DNA from: Aureimonas jatrophae
GTDB taxonomy: Bacteria; Pseudomonadota; Alphaproteobacteria; Rhizobiales; Rhizobiaceae
Assembly (NCBI RefSeq): GCF_900104035.1
Contig: NZ_FNIT01000006.1
Location: 240,112 to 304,111 of the forward strand
Direction: 5' to 3'
DNA: 64,000 nucleotides
The translations under genes and the position numbers were made by a program. This document shows, piece by piece, positions 55,396-64,000 of this stretch. Within the stretch, counting starts at the first letter, position 1. Each line of letters starts with the position of its first letter. Under the pieces are notes generated by a model, which was not told the origin of the DNA, searched no databases, and saw only the letters and a list, made by a program, of their open reading frames with translations.

Positions 55396-56502
55396 ATGGA
55401 TCGGCGTCAATTCATCACGCGCGCGGGCGCGGTCTCGGGAAGTGCGGTTGCGAGCAGCCTCACCCTCGCTGCGCCGGCGCTGGCTCAGTCCGCGCCGACG
55501 CTCCGTTGGCGCATGACGTCGAGCTTTCCGAATACGCTCGACACCCTGTTCGGATCCTCGAAGCTGTTCTCGCAGACCATCTCGGATCTGACCGATGGCC
55601 GCTTCACGATCGACGTCTTTCCGGCCGGCGAACTCGTTCCAGGACTGCAGGCGTTTGATGCGGTTCAGGACGGAACCGTCGAAGCGGCACACACGGTTCT
55701 CTACTACTACGTCGGCAAGGACCCGACCTTTGCGATCGGTTCGTCGATCCCCTTCGGCCTCAACGCGCGTCAACAGAACGCCTGGCTGTACAACGGCGGC
55801 GGCAACGAGGCGATCGATGCGTTCCTGTCCGACTATGGCGTGACCGCTTTTCCTGCGGGCAATACCGGCACGCAAATGGGGGGTTGGTTTCGCAAGGAGA
55901 TCAACTCGGTCGCCGACCTGCAGGGCCTCAAGATGCGCATCGCAGGCATCGCCGGTCAGGTGTTGGCGCCGCTTGGCGTGATCGGCCAGCAGCTGGCGGG
56001 CGGCGACGTGTACCCGGCCTTGGAGCGCGGCACGCTGGACGCGACCGAGTTCGTCGGCCCCTACGATGACGAGAAGCTCGGCTTCTACCAAGTTGCGCCG
56101 TACTACTATTATCCGGCCTTCTGGGAAGCGGGACCGACGGTTCACTTTGTCTTCAACAAGGCCCAGATGGAAACCCTGCCGCCGAGCTACCAGGCGGCGG
56201 TCCGGACGGCGTCGGCGCTGTGCAACACGCGGATGCTCGCCGACTACGATGTCAAGAACAGCCGGGCGATCCGCTCGCTGGTCGGCAAGGGCGTGAAGCT
56301 GCGACCGCTGCCTCAGGACGTTCTTTCGGCGGCGTACGACTCGTCGCGAAAGATCTACGCCGATCTGTCGGCTTCGAATGCGAAGTGGAAAGCGATCTAC
56401 GATCCGTGGAACCAGTTCCGGGGCGAGATCTACGAATGGTTCCGCGTCGCGGAATACACCAACGATACGTTCGCGTACTCGCAGCAGGCGTCGGGCAAGT
56501 AG
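55396..56502 (+). CDS. dctP: TRAP transporter substrate-binding protein (TakP-like), copy 1
   Basis: 368 residues. A twin-arginine-type signal (DRRQFITRAG, then hydrophobic, ending APALAQ) exports it to the periplasm. The mature part has the TRAP-SBP fold: [59 protein letters not shown], and [20 protein letters not shown] with the substrate Arg. This subtype is like TakP of Rhodobacter, which binds 2-oxo acids with sodium. ATG 55396 follows GGGAGGG. Closely similar to the next gene, which points to a duplication. Confidence 0.9.
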   Translation: MDRRQFITRAGAVSGSAVASSLTLAAPALAQSAPTLRWRMTSSFPNTLDTLFGSSKLFSQTISDLTDGRFTIDVFPAGELVPGLQAFDAVQDGTVEAAHTVLYYYVGKDPTFAIGSSIPFGLNARQQNAWLYNGGGNEAIDAFLSDYGVTAFPAGNTGTQMGGWFRKEINSVADLQGLKMRIAGIAGQVLAPLGVIGQQLAGGDVYPALERGTLDATEFVGPYDDEKLGFYQVAPYYYYPAFWEAGPTVHFVFNKAQMETLPPSYQAAVRTASALCNTRMLADYDVKNSRAIRSLVGKGVKLRPLPQDVLSAAYDSSRKIYADLSASNAKWKAIYDPWNQFRGEIYEWFRVAEYTNDTFAYSQQASGK

Positions 56503-56569
56503 GCGCATTCACGCAATCGTGAGGCATCCCCGATCTCAGCAGGATTGGGGAGCCGCTTGCACTGGTTGA

Positions 56570-57721
<1,152 letters not shown>

Positions 57722-57744
57722 CTCGCCGCCTCGACGGATTACTG

Positions 57745-57780
57745 AAAGGGCCGGTCCTTCGCGGACCGGCCCTTTTTTTT
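57745..57780 (+). terminator. Intrinsic terminator after the second TRAP binding protein
   Basis: A 13 bp stem (57745-57757 with 57763-57775) with a 5-base loop and a run of eight T at 57773-57780. It separates the plus-strand binding-protein genes from convergent dctM. Confidence 0.95.
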
Positions 57781-59292
57781 CTAGTTGAAGCTCGGGGCGG
57801 GAGGAGCGCCGAACGAGGGCGCGGCCGGTGCGGGAGACCCGAAGCTTGGAGCGGCTGGCGTTCCGAACGTCGGCGCTGCGGGTGCGCCGAAGGGGGCTGG
57901 GGCCGTGCCCGTCGCACCCGGCATCGGGATGTTGATCTGGATCGAAGCCGGATCGATCACCGCTTCCTTCTTCAGGAAGTAGGTCACCGACTGCGGCCAA
58001 ACGATCAGGATCACAACGAGAACCAGCTGGAGCCCGAGCCACGGAACCGCGCCGAGGTAGATGTCGGAGCTCTTGATCGAGGGCGGCGCGATGCCGCGAA
58101 GATAGAACAGTGCGAAGCCGAAGGGCGGATGCATGAACGACGTCTGCATGTTCACGCAAAGCAGGACGCCGAACCAGACGAGGTCGATGCCGAGAGCATC
58201 TGCGGCCGGTGCCAGCAACGGCACGATGATGAACGCGATCTCGAAGAAATCGAGAAAGAATGCCACGAAGAAGATGAAGATGTTGACGAAGATCAGGAAG
58301 CCGACCACGCCGCCGGGAATGTGCGACAGCAGGTACTCGATCCAGTGACCGCCATCCATTCCCTGGAAGACGAGACTGAACACGGTCGAGCCGATCAGGA
58401 TGAAGACCACCATGGAGGTCAGGCGCATCGTCATCGCCATGGCCTCACGCGTCAGCTGCCATGAGAGGCGACGATGCGCAGCGGCGAGAAGGATGGCCCC
58501 GACCGAGCCCATGGCGCCCGCCTCGGTCGGTGTCGCCAACCCGAGGAACATCGTGCCGAGCACCAGAAAGATCAGCGCCAGCGAGGGGATCATTCCCTTG
58601 GCGACCTGCCAGAGGAGAGCGCGGTCCGACTTGGTTCGGGCTTCGGGCGGCAGCGGCGGCATCTTGTGCGGCTGCAGCTTCGAAACGACGAAGATGAACA
58701 GCAGGAACAGCGCGATCTGAAGGAGCGAGGGGCCGATCGCACCCGCATACATGTCGCCGACCGAACGCCCGAGCTGATCGGCGAGGATGATCAGGACCAG
58801 CGACGGCGGAATGACCTGCGTGATCGTGCCCGACGCAGCGATCACGCCGGTCGCCAGCCGCATGTCGTAGCCGTAGCGCATCATCACGGGTAGCGACACG
58901 ACGCCCATGGCGATCACCGAAGCCGCGACCGTGCCGGTGATGGCGCCGAGGACGGCGCCCACGAGAATGACCGCGTAGGCCAAGCCGCCCGGCGTCGGCC
59001 CGAAGAGCTGGCCGGAGCCTTCGAGGAGATCCTCAGCCAGACCGCACCGCTCGAGGATCGCTCCCATGAAGGTGAAGAAGGGAATGGCGAGCAGGAGATC
59101 GTTGGATATGACGCCGTAAAAGCGCAGCGGCAGAGCGTTCAGGAGCGCCGGACTGAAATGCTCGGTCAGGATGCCGAGCACGCCGAACAGCATGCCCACC
59201 GCCGCCAGCGAGAAGGCGACGGGAAACCCGAGGATCAGGAACAAGATCATGCCGCCGAACATCAGCGGCGGCATCGGTCCGTATTCGAACAT
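57781..59292 (-). CDS. dctM: TRAP transporter large permease with repetitive C-terminal tail
   Basis: 503 residues; the usual DctM is about 425-440. About twelve hydrophobic segments, with GLAYAVILVGAVLGAITGTV, VIPPSLVLIILADQLGRSV and LATPTEAGAMGSVGAILLA. It forms the ion-coupled channel with DctQ. After about residue 440 comes a Pro/Ala/Phe/Gly-rich tail with repeated APSFG units (APTFGTPAAPSFGSPAP, then APSFGAPPAPSFN) that is unlikely to cross the membrane. Convergent with the two binding-protein genes. Confidence 0.92.
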   Translation of the reverse strand: MFEYGPMPPLMFGGMILFLILGFPVAFSLAAVGMLFGVLGILTEHFSPALLNALPLRFYGVISNDLLLAIPFFTFMGAILERCGLAEDLLEGSGQLFGPTPGGLAYAVILVGAVLGAITGTVAASVIAMGVVSLPVMMRYGYDMRLATGVIAASGTITQVIPPSLVLIILADQLGRSVGDMYAGAIGPSLLQIALFLLFIFVVSKLQPHKMPPLPPEARTKSDRALLWQVAKGMIPSLALIFLVLGTMFLGLATPTEAGAMGSVGAILLAAAHRRLSWQLTREAMAMTMRLTSMVVFILIGSTVFSLVFQGMDGGHWIEYLLSHIPGGVVGFLIFVNIFIFFVAFFLDFFEIAFIIVPLLAPAADALGIDLVWFGVLLCVNMQTSFMHPPFGFALFYLRGIAPPSIKSSDIYLGAVPWLGLQLVLVVILIVWPQSVTYFLKKEAVIDPASIQINIPMPGATGTAPAPFGAPAAPTFGTPAAPSFGSPAPAAPSFGAPPAPSFN

Positions 59293-59316
59293 GCGGCGGT
59301 TCCCCCGGAGCGGCGC

Positions 59317-59856
59317 TTACTGCACCGGCTTTTCGTATCGCGTCTCGAGTTCGAGAAGGCCGCGCAGGGCGGCGACACGCTTGATGAGTTCAGAGACGCC
59401 CTGAAGGAACAGGAGGCCGAAGCCTAGCGGGAGCGTCAGTTTGGCGGGCCAAAGGATCAGACCCCCGGCATTCATCGAGACTTCCCCGGTCGTGAACGAC
59501 CGCCAGAAGAATGGCCAGGTTAACGTCAGCAGGTAGGCGATGACCGGCAGGAACAGGACGACGAACCCGAAGATGTCGACCAGTATGCGCCCGCGTGGGG
59601 TGAGCGCAGAGTAGAGAAGATCGACGCGCACATGTTCGTTCAGGCGCAGAGTATAGGACGCGCCCAGAAGCACGATCGCCGCGAACATGTACCATTGGAC
59701 TTCGAGGAGTCCGTTGGAACTCATGTTGAAGAGGTATCGGACGATCGCGTTTCCGGCACTCACCAACACCGCAAACAGAACGAGATAGTCGGCCAGTACG
59801 GCAAAGCCGGCGGAGAGCCGGTCGACGGCGCGGCTGAAGGCAAGGAGAAAGGCCAC
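59317..59856 (-). CDS. dctQ: TRAP transporter small permease
   Basis: About 179 residues with four hydrophobic segments (VLADYLVLFAVLVSAGNAIV, VQWYMFAAIVLLGASYTL, VDIFGFVVLFLPVIAYLL, LTLPLGFGLLFLQG) and a conserved LRLNEHVRVDLLYSALTPRGR between the second and third. It stabilises DctM. The start is uncertain: GTG at 59856 has GGAGG four bases upstream, TTG at 59880 has no site. It precedes dctM by 24 bases, one operon. Confidence 0.88.
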   Translation of the reverse strand: MAFLLAFSRAVDRLSAGFAVLADYLVLFAVLVSAGNAIVRYLFNMSSNGLLEVQWYMFAAIVLLGASYTLRLNEHVRVDLLYSALTPRGRILVDIFGFVVLFLPVIAYLLTLTWPFFWRSFTTGEVSMNAGGLILWPAKLTLPLGFGLLFLQGVSELIKRVAALRGLLELETRYEKPVQ

Positions 59857-59958
59857 CGATCCTCCAAGTGTCCGATGCAATTCGATACGCCGAGCGTCCG
59901 AAAGCGGGACGGGCCATGGCGAAAGCGAGGAGTTGGCCCTACGATAATTAACGGAAGA

Positions 59959-60189
59959 ATGACCAGCGTTTTCTTACGGACGAGCGTGACGGTGAAGCGG
60001 GAACGGGCTCGACGGCAACAAGCGGCAACCGTGCTGAAACTGGCAAACGAGTTGCGCTTCGAGCTGCTGCTGCTCCACCGCATGGTGCCGGGCGAACCCG
60101 GACCGTCATCGCCGGTGCCCGAGCCGACGCTTTCCGAAATCTACGCGGCGGCGGTTCTGCGCGCGGCCGGTCGCGATCTCACGCTATGA
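59959..60189 (+). CDS. Small hypothetical protein
   Basis: 76 codons. A basic N-terminus (MTSVFLRTSVTVKRERARR) is followed by a likely helix (KLANELRFELLLLHRMV) and a Pro-rich part. No family is recognised. GGAAG is only two bases before the ATG, so translation is doubtful. It overlaps the 3' end of rlmB by 11 bases on the opposite strand and is divergent from dctQ. It may be real but is weakly supported. Confidence 0.35.
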   Translation: MTSVFLRTSVTVKRERARRQQAATVLKLANELRFELLLLHRMVPGEPGPSSPVPEPTLSEIYAAAVLRAAGRDLTL

Positions 60190-61030
60190 AGCGACGAGCG
60201 GCATAGAGTGCGACGGCCGCGGCGTTGGACACGTTCAACGACCTGATCGCTCCCGGTACCTCCAAGCGTGCCAGGGCCTGGACCGTCTCGCGGGTCTTTT
60301 GTCGCAGACCTTTGCCCTCGGATCCCAATACCAACGCGATCCGATCTCCGCGGAACGTCTCCTCCAGAATCGCGTCGCCGGCGGAGTCCAGACCGATGGT
60401 CGTGAAGCCTGAGTTCGTCAACGTATCCAGTGCATCGGCCAAATTGCCGATCTGAACATAGGGAACGTACTCCATCGCACCGGACGCGGACTTGGCGAGA
60501 ACGCCTGACTCCTGAGGGGAGTGCCGGGAGGTGGTCACGACGGCCCCGGCCCCGAAGGCGACTGCGGAGCGCAGGATCGCGCCGACATTGTGCGGGTCCG
60601 TCACCTGATCGAGGACGAGGACGAGGCGGGCATTGCCGATAGCGGCAAGACCGCTGGACGGAAGGGGCGAGGCCTCCAGCATCACGCCTTGATGGACCGC
60701 CTCGCTACCGAGTTCCGTATCAAGGAAGCGAGGCTCGACAAGCTCCACCGGACACCGCACCTGCTGGACGTCGAGATCCATACGGGCGAGTGCATTGCGG
60801 GTGGCATATAGCTTGTGACAGGTCCGCTTCGAGTTTCCGAGCGCCGCCTCGACCGTGTGAAGGCCGTACAGGCGGACGCGGTCGGCCGGCGCGGGACGTC
60901 CGGGTTTGGGGGGCGCACGGTCTGCGCGCGCCGCGCGAGGAGCACCGTCTCCCTTCGCGTCGCGATGGGCGCGGCGGAGCCGGGCGTAGTGGGAATCCTT
61001 GGGCGTATGGGTCGGTCGGTCGTCGCTCAT
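60179..61030 (-). CDS. rlmB: 23S rRNA (guanosine-2'-O-)-methyltransferase (TrmH family)
   Basis: 283 residues of the SpoU/TrmH family. An N-terminal basic, disordered segment of about 50 residues precedes LYGLHTVEAALGNSKRTCHK (substrate-binding domain) and the knotted methyltransferase motifs VLDQVTDPHNVGAILRSAVA, LVLGSEGKGLRQKTRE and RSLNVSNAAAVALYAARR. RlmB methylates the 2'-O of G2251 in the peptidyl transferase loop. The ATG at 61030 follows AGGAGG closely. Confidence 0.92.
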   Translation of the reverse strand: MSDDRPTHTPKDSHYARLRRAHRDAKGDGAPRAARADRAPPKPGRPAPADRVRLYGLHTVEAALGNSKRTCHKLYATRNALARMDLDVQQVRCPVELVEPRFLDTELGSEAVHQGVMLEASPLPSSGLAAIGNARLVLVLDQVTDPHNVGAILRSAVAFGAGAVVTTSRHSPQESGVLAKSASGAMEYVPYVQIGNLADALDTLTNSGFTTIGLDSAGDAILEETFRGDRIALVLGSEGKGLRQKTRETVQALARLEVPGAIRSLNVSNAAAVALYAARRFIA

Positions 61031-61205
61031 GATGCCTCCTATCCCATCGTGAGCGGTTCCGGAACTGCAGCTGCGAACACGGGCCCGGACATCGCACCGA
61101 CTCGTGTTGACAGGGCCGGCCTGCCTCTGCATAACGCCGCACGAAGCGAATGGCCGAAAGGCCTATCGCTTTCGCCACAAGCGTCAGCGGCCCTACGGCA
61201 GGTAC

Positions 61206-61290
61206 GGAGGGATGCCCGAGTGGTTAAAGGGGACGGACTGTAAATCCGTTGGCTTAGCCTACGTTGGTTCAAATCCAACTCCCTCCACCA
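61206..61290 (+). tRNA. tRNA-Tyr(GTA)
   Basis: An 85-base class II tRNA with acceptor GGAGGGA/TCCCTCC, anticodon GTA in CTGTAAA, a long variable arm (GTTGGCTTAGCCTAC), discriminator A and encoded CCA. It is followed by tRNA-Gly. Confidence 0.97.
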
Positions 61291-61311
61291 CTGCCGGCAG
61301 GGCCTCGCGGC

Positions 61312-61385
61312 GCGGGTATAGCTCAATGGTAGAGCAGCAGCCTTCCAAGCTGAATACGCGGGTTCGATTCCCGCTACCCGCTCCA
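61312..61385 (+). tRNA. tRNA-Gly(TCC)
   Basis: 74 bases: acceptor GCGGGTA/TACCCGC, D-arm TAGCTCAATGGTAGAGC, anticodon loop CTTCCAA (TCC), T-arm GGGTTCGATTCCC, discriminator T and encoded CCA. Starts 21 bases after tRNA-Tyr. Confidence 0.97.
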
Positions 61386-61626
61386 GCCGGAAGCGTTCGC
61401 TCCAGCCGAGATCCCGTTTTCGTCGGCCCTTTCCACGTCGAACGCACCCGTCTGCGCTGGTTGTCAGCGGGCACTTGTTGGCTCGGTCGCGATCCCGTCG
61501 CCTTTTCCGAGCAAGCATCCTCAATGCGTAAAACGCGGTTCGATGCGAGACCGAGAGATTGGATCCGCTCACGCCGTTTTACGTTCGGTGGCAGCAGCGT
61601 GGTTTGAGTGGCGGATCGGGTAGCAG

Positions 61627-62763
61627 ATGGGTCTCGACAGACGACGTTTTCTGGCCGGGCTGACCGGACTTGCCGCAGGTGGGGCACCCACCACCTTGGG
61701 CCTCGCGCAGGACGCGACGCCTGCAGCTTCCAGTTCTCGCGACGCGGATGCGGATTTCGCGATCCTGCAGCGGGACTTCCTGGTTGGTATCGGCATCGCC
61801 GGGCTCGAATACGGAACGAAGGCCGACACGTTGCCGGGTATCCCCGGTCGCCAGTATTTCCTTCCGCAGGATCGCCTCAACTACCTGGCGAGCCGCGGGA
61901 TCAGATCGATACGGCTGCCGTTCCGGTGGGAACGCGTTCAGCCGCAGATGTTCGGTCCGCTTGACCGTGCTTACCTCGGGACTTTGCGCGAAGCTTTGAT
62001 TCATGCTGCACGCAATCGGCAGAAGCTCCTGCTCGATCCGCACAACTACGAGACCATTCTCGTGGACGGAACTCCGCAGCGTCTCGGAACACCGGAGCTG
62101 CCTGCTTCAGCTCTGGCCGATCTGTGGCGAAGGCTGGCAGGAGAGTTGTCCGACCATCACGATGCACTCATGGGCTTCGATCTTCTGAACGAGCCATCGG
62201 CGAAGACCGTTGCGTCCGAAACGGCATGGGTCGAGGCGGCGCAAAGCGCAATCGAGGCGATCCGGGAGATCGATCAACGGACATTCGTGTTCGTGGAAGG
62301 TTGGCAGCATGCGAGCCCGTTCACCTGGGCTGCAACAAACCCGAACCTCCACAGGGTCGTCGATCCGGCTGACCGACTCGTGATCTCCATGCATCAGTAC
62401 TTCGATGCCGGTAACAAGCATCGTGGAACCTATAATTCCAGCGACGGGAGCTTCGCGGGAGAAGGGGGCGATCTCGGGGACGACCTGAAGTTTCTCGGCA
62501 ACTTCACGACATGGCTGCGCGAGCATGGACGGAGGGGACACGTCGGCGAGTTCGGCGCGCCCAATACGCCGGATTGGTTGCCGACCATGAACCAATTCAT
62601 GGATACGCTGATCTCCGAGAAGATTCCGTTCCATGCGTGGGGAGCGTTCCCGGTCGGGTCGAACTACATCACCCAACTCATGCGGGCGCCGGACGGCAGC
62701 GACCGTCTGCAGGCGACAACGGTCTTTTCCAAACTTCCTCAACGGGACGACAGGAGACCGTAG
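61627..62763 (+). CDS. Exported GH5 family glycoside hydrolase (cellulase-like)
   Basis: 378 residues. A twin-arginine signal is visible ([18 protein letters not shown]), so folded export is likely. The TIM barrel shows [16 protein letters not shown], the acid/base Glu189 in [18 protein letters not shown] and the nucleophile Glu308 in HVGEFGAP, all expected for GH5 endoglucanase-type enzymes. It should act on a beta-1,4-glucan or a similar polymer, maybe the cell's own exopolysaccharide. It sits alone between tRNA-Gly and tuf, where rhizobia normally have none. Confidence 0.87.
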   Translation: MGLDRRRFLAGLTGLAAGGAPTTLGLAQDATPAASSSRDADADFAILQRDFLVGIGIAGLEYGTKADTLPGIPGRQYFLPQDRLNYLASRGIRSIRLPFRWERVQPQMFGPLDRAYLGTLREALIHAARNRQKLLLDPHNYETILVDGTPQRLGTPELPASALADLWRRLAGELSDHHDALMGFDLLNEPSAKTVASETAWVEAAQSAIEAIREIDQRTFVFVEGWQHASPFTWAATNPNLHRVVDPADRLVISMHQYFDAGNKHRGTYNSSDGSFAGEGGDLGDDLKFLGNFTTWLREHGRRGHVGEFGAPNTPDWLPTMNQFMDTLISEKIPFHAWGAFPVGSNYITQLMRAPDGSDRLQATTVFSKLPQRDDRRP

Positions 62764-62794
62764 GAAACCGCGGCGGGACGGTTGCGAAAGGCGT

Positions 62795-62829
62795 CTTGCG
62801 ACGGACGATGTCGTCGCAAGCTTGTTTTT
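62795..62829 (+). terminator. Terminator-like hairpin before tuf
   Basis: CTTGCGACG (62795-62803) pairs with CGTCGCAAG (62812-62820) around an 8-base loop, with CTTGTTTTT at 62821-62829. It lies 31 bases after the GH5 stop and 57 before the tuf start. Confidence 0.75.
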
Positions 62830-62885
62830 GGCTGTGCCACTCGTTATGTCGCGGCCCTGTTCAGCCTAGCTCCCAAGGAAACGAC

Positions 62886-64000
<1,115 letters not shown>

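Overview
This is a 64 kb stretch of GC-rich chromosome from an alphaproteobacterium, most likely in the Hyphomicrobiales (Rhizobiales). The evidence is a set of markers typical of that order: the aapJQMP general amino-acid ABC operon, the erythritol catabolic genes eryABCD with an ery-type ABC transporter, homologues of the mitochondrial complex I accessory subunits NDUFS4 and NDUFS6, a bacterial transglutaminase-like cysteine peptidase, an HWE-type histidine kinase, and tRNA-Tyr and tRNA-Gly just before tuf. No phage, insertion sequence, CRISPR array or rRNA operon is visible. The window opens inside a cold-shock gene and closes inside tuf.

Layout. 0-8 kb: tandem cold-shock protein, DUF192 protein, tRNA-Pro, NDUFS4 homologue, tRNA-Arg, metC, and the aap operon ending at a strong terminator. 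8-24.7 kb: mostly housekeeping genes (OmpA-family protein, FAD monooxygenase, NDUFS6-like zinc protein, alpha/beta hydrolase, cysE, BTLCP peptidase, tandem PilZ protein, rhomboid, CBS protein, patatin, hisI-folE, IscU-like protein with yidD, thrS, an exported unknown, two flavoenzymes). A 439 bp gap at 14.4-14.8 kb carries two DnaA boxes and an unusual hairpin. 24.7-30.6 kb: DUF2336, NAD kinase, nagA, then a LOV-PAS-HWE photosensor kinase beside a manganese catalase whose upstream region has a match to the EcfG general-stress promoter.

30.6-45.8 kb is a sugar-catabolism block. An amino-sugar operon on the minus strand (AgaR-like DeoR regulator, AgaS-like SIS isomerase/deaminase, BadF/NagK-type kinase, EamA permease) sits divergent to a second DeoR gene and rpiB. 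Next comes the erythritol locus: a DUF2291 gene with ATPase, permease and binding-protein genes on the minus strand, divergent from eryD-eryA-eryB-eryC on the plus strand. A TTGACA promoter and a near-perfect 35 bp palindrome lie between the two arms. EryA phosphorylates erythritol, EryB oxidises it, and EryC and RpiB isomerise the product towards erythrose 4-phosphate. The TpiB-type isomerase usually found with them is absent from this window.

45.9-49.9 kb is a complete sulfate ABC transporter (binding protein, cysT, cysW, cysA). After a 549 bp AT-rich leader comes an ordinary 304-residue flagellin. It is followed by a giant flagellin paralogue of about 1,099 residues, in which flagellin ends flank a set of short and long tandem repeats. 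I regard this as the most novel item in the window. 55-60 kb: tRNA-Thr, two tandem TakP-like TRAP binding proteins, and convergent dctQ-dctM, whose DctM has a repetitive Pro/Ala/Phe tail. 60-64 kb: rlmB, tRNA-Tyr, tRNA-Gly, a Tat-exported GH5 glycoside hydrolase set between the tRNAs and tuf, and the truncated tuf gene.
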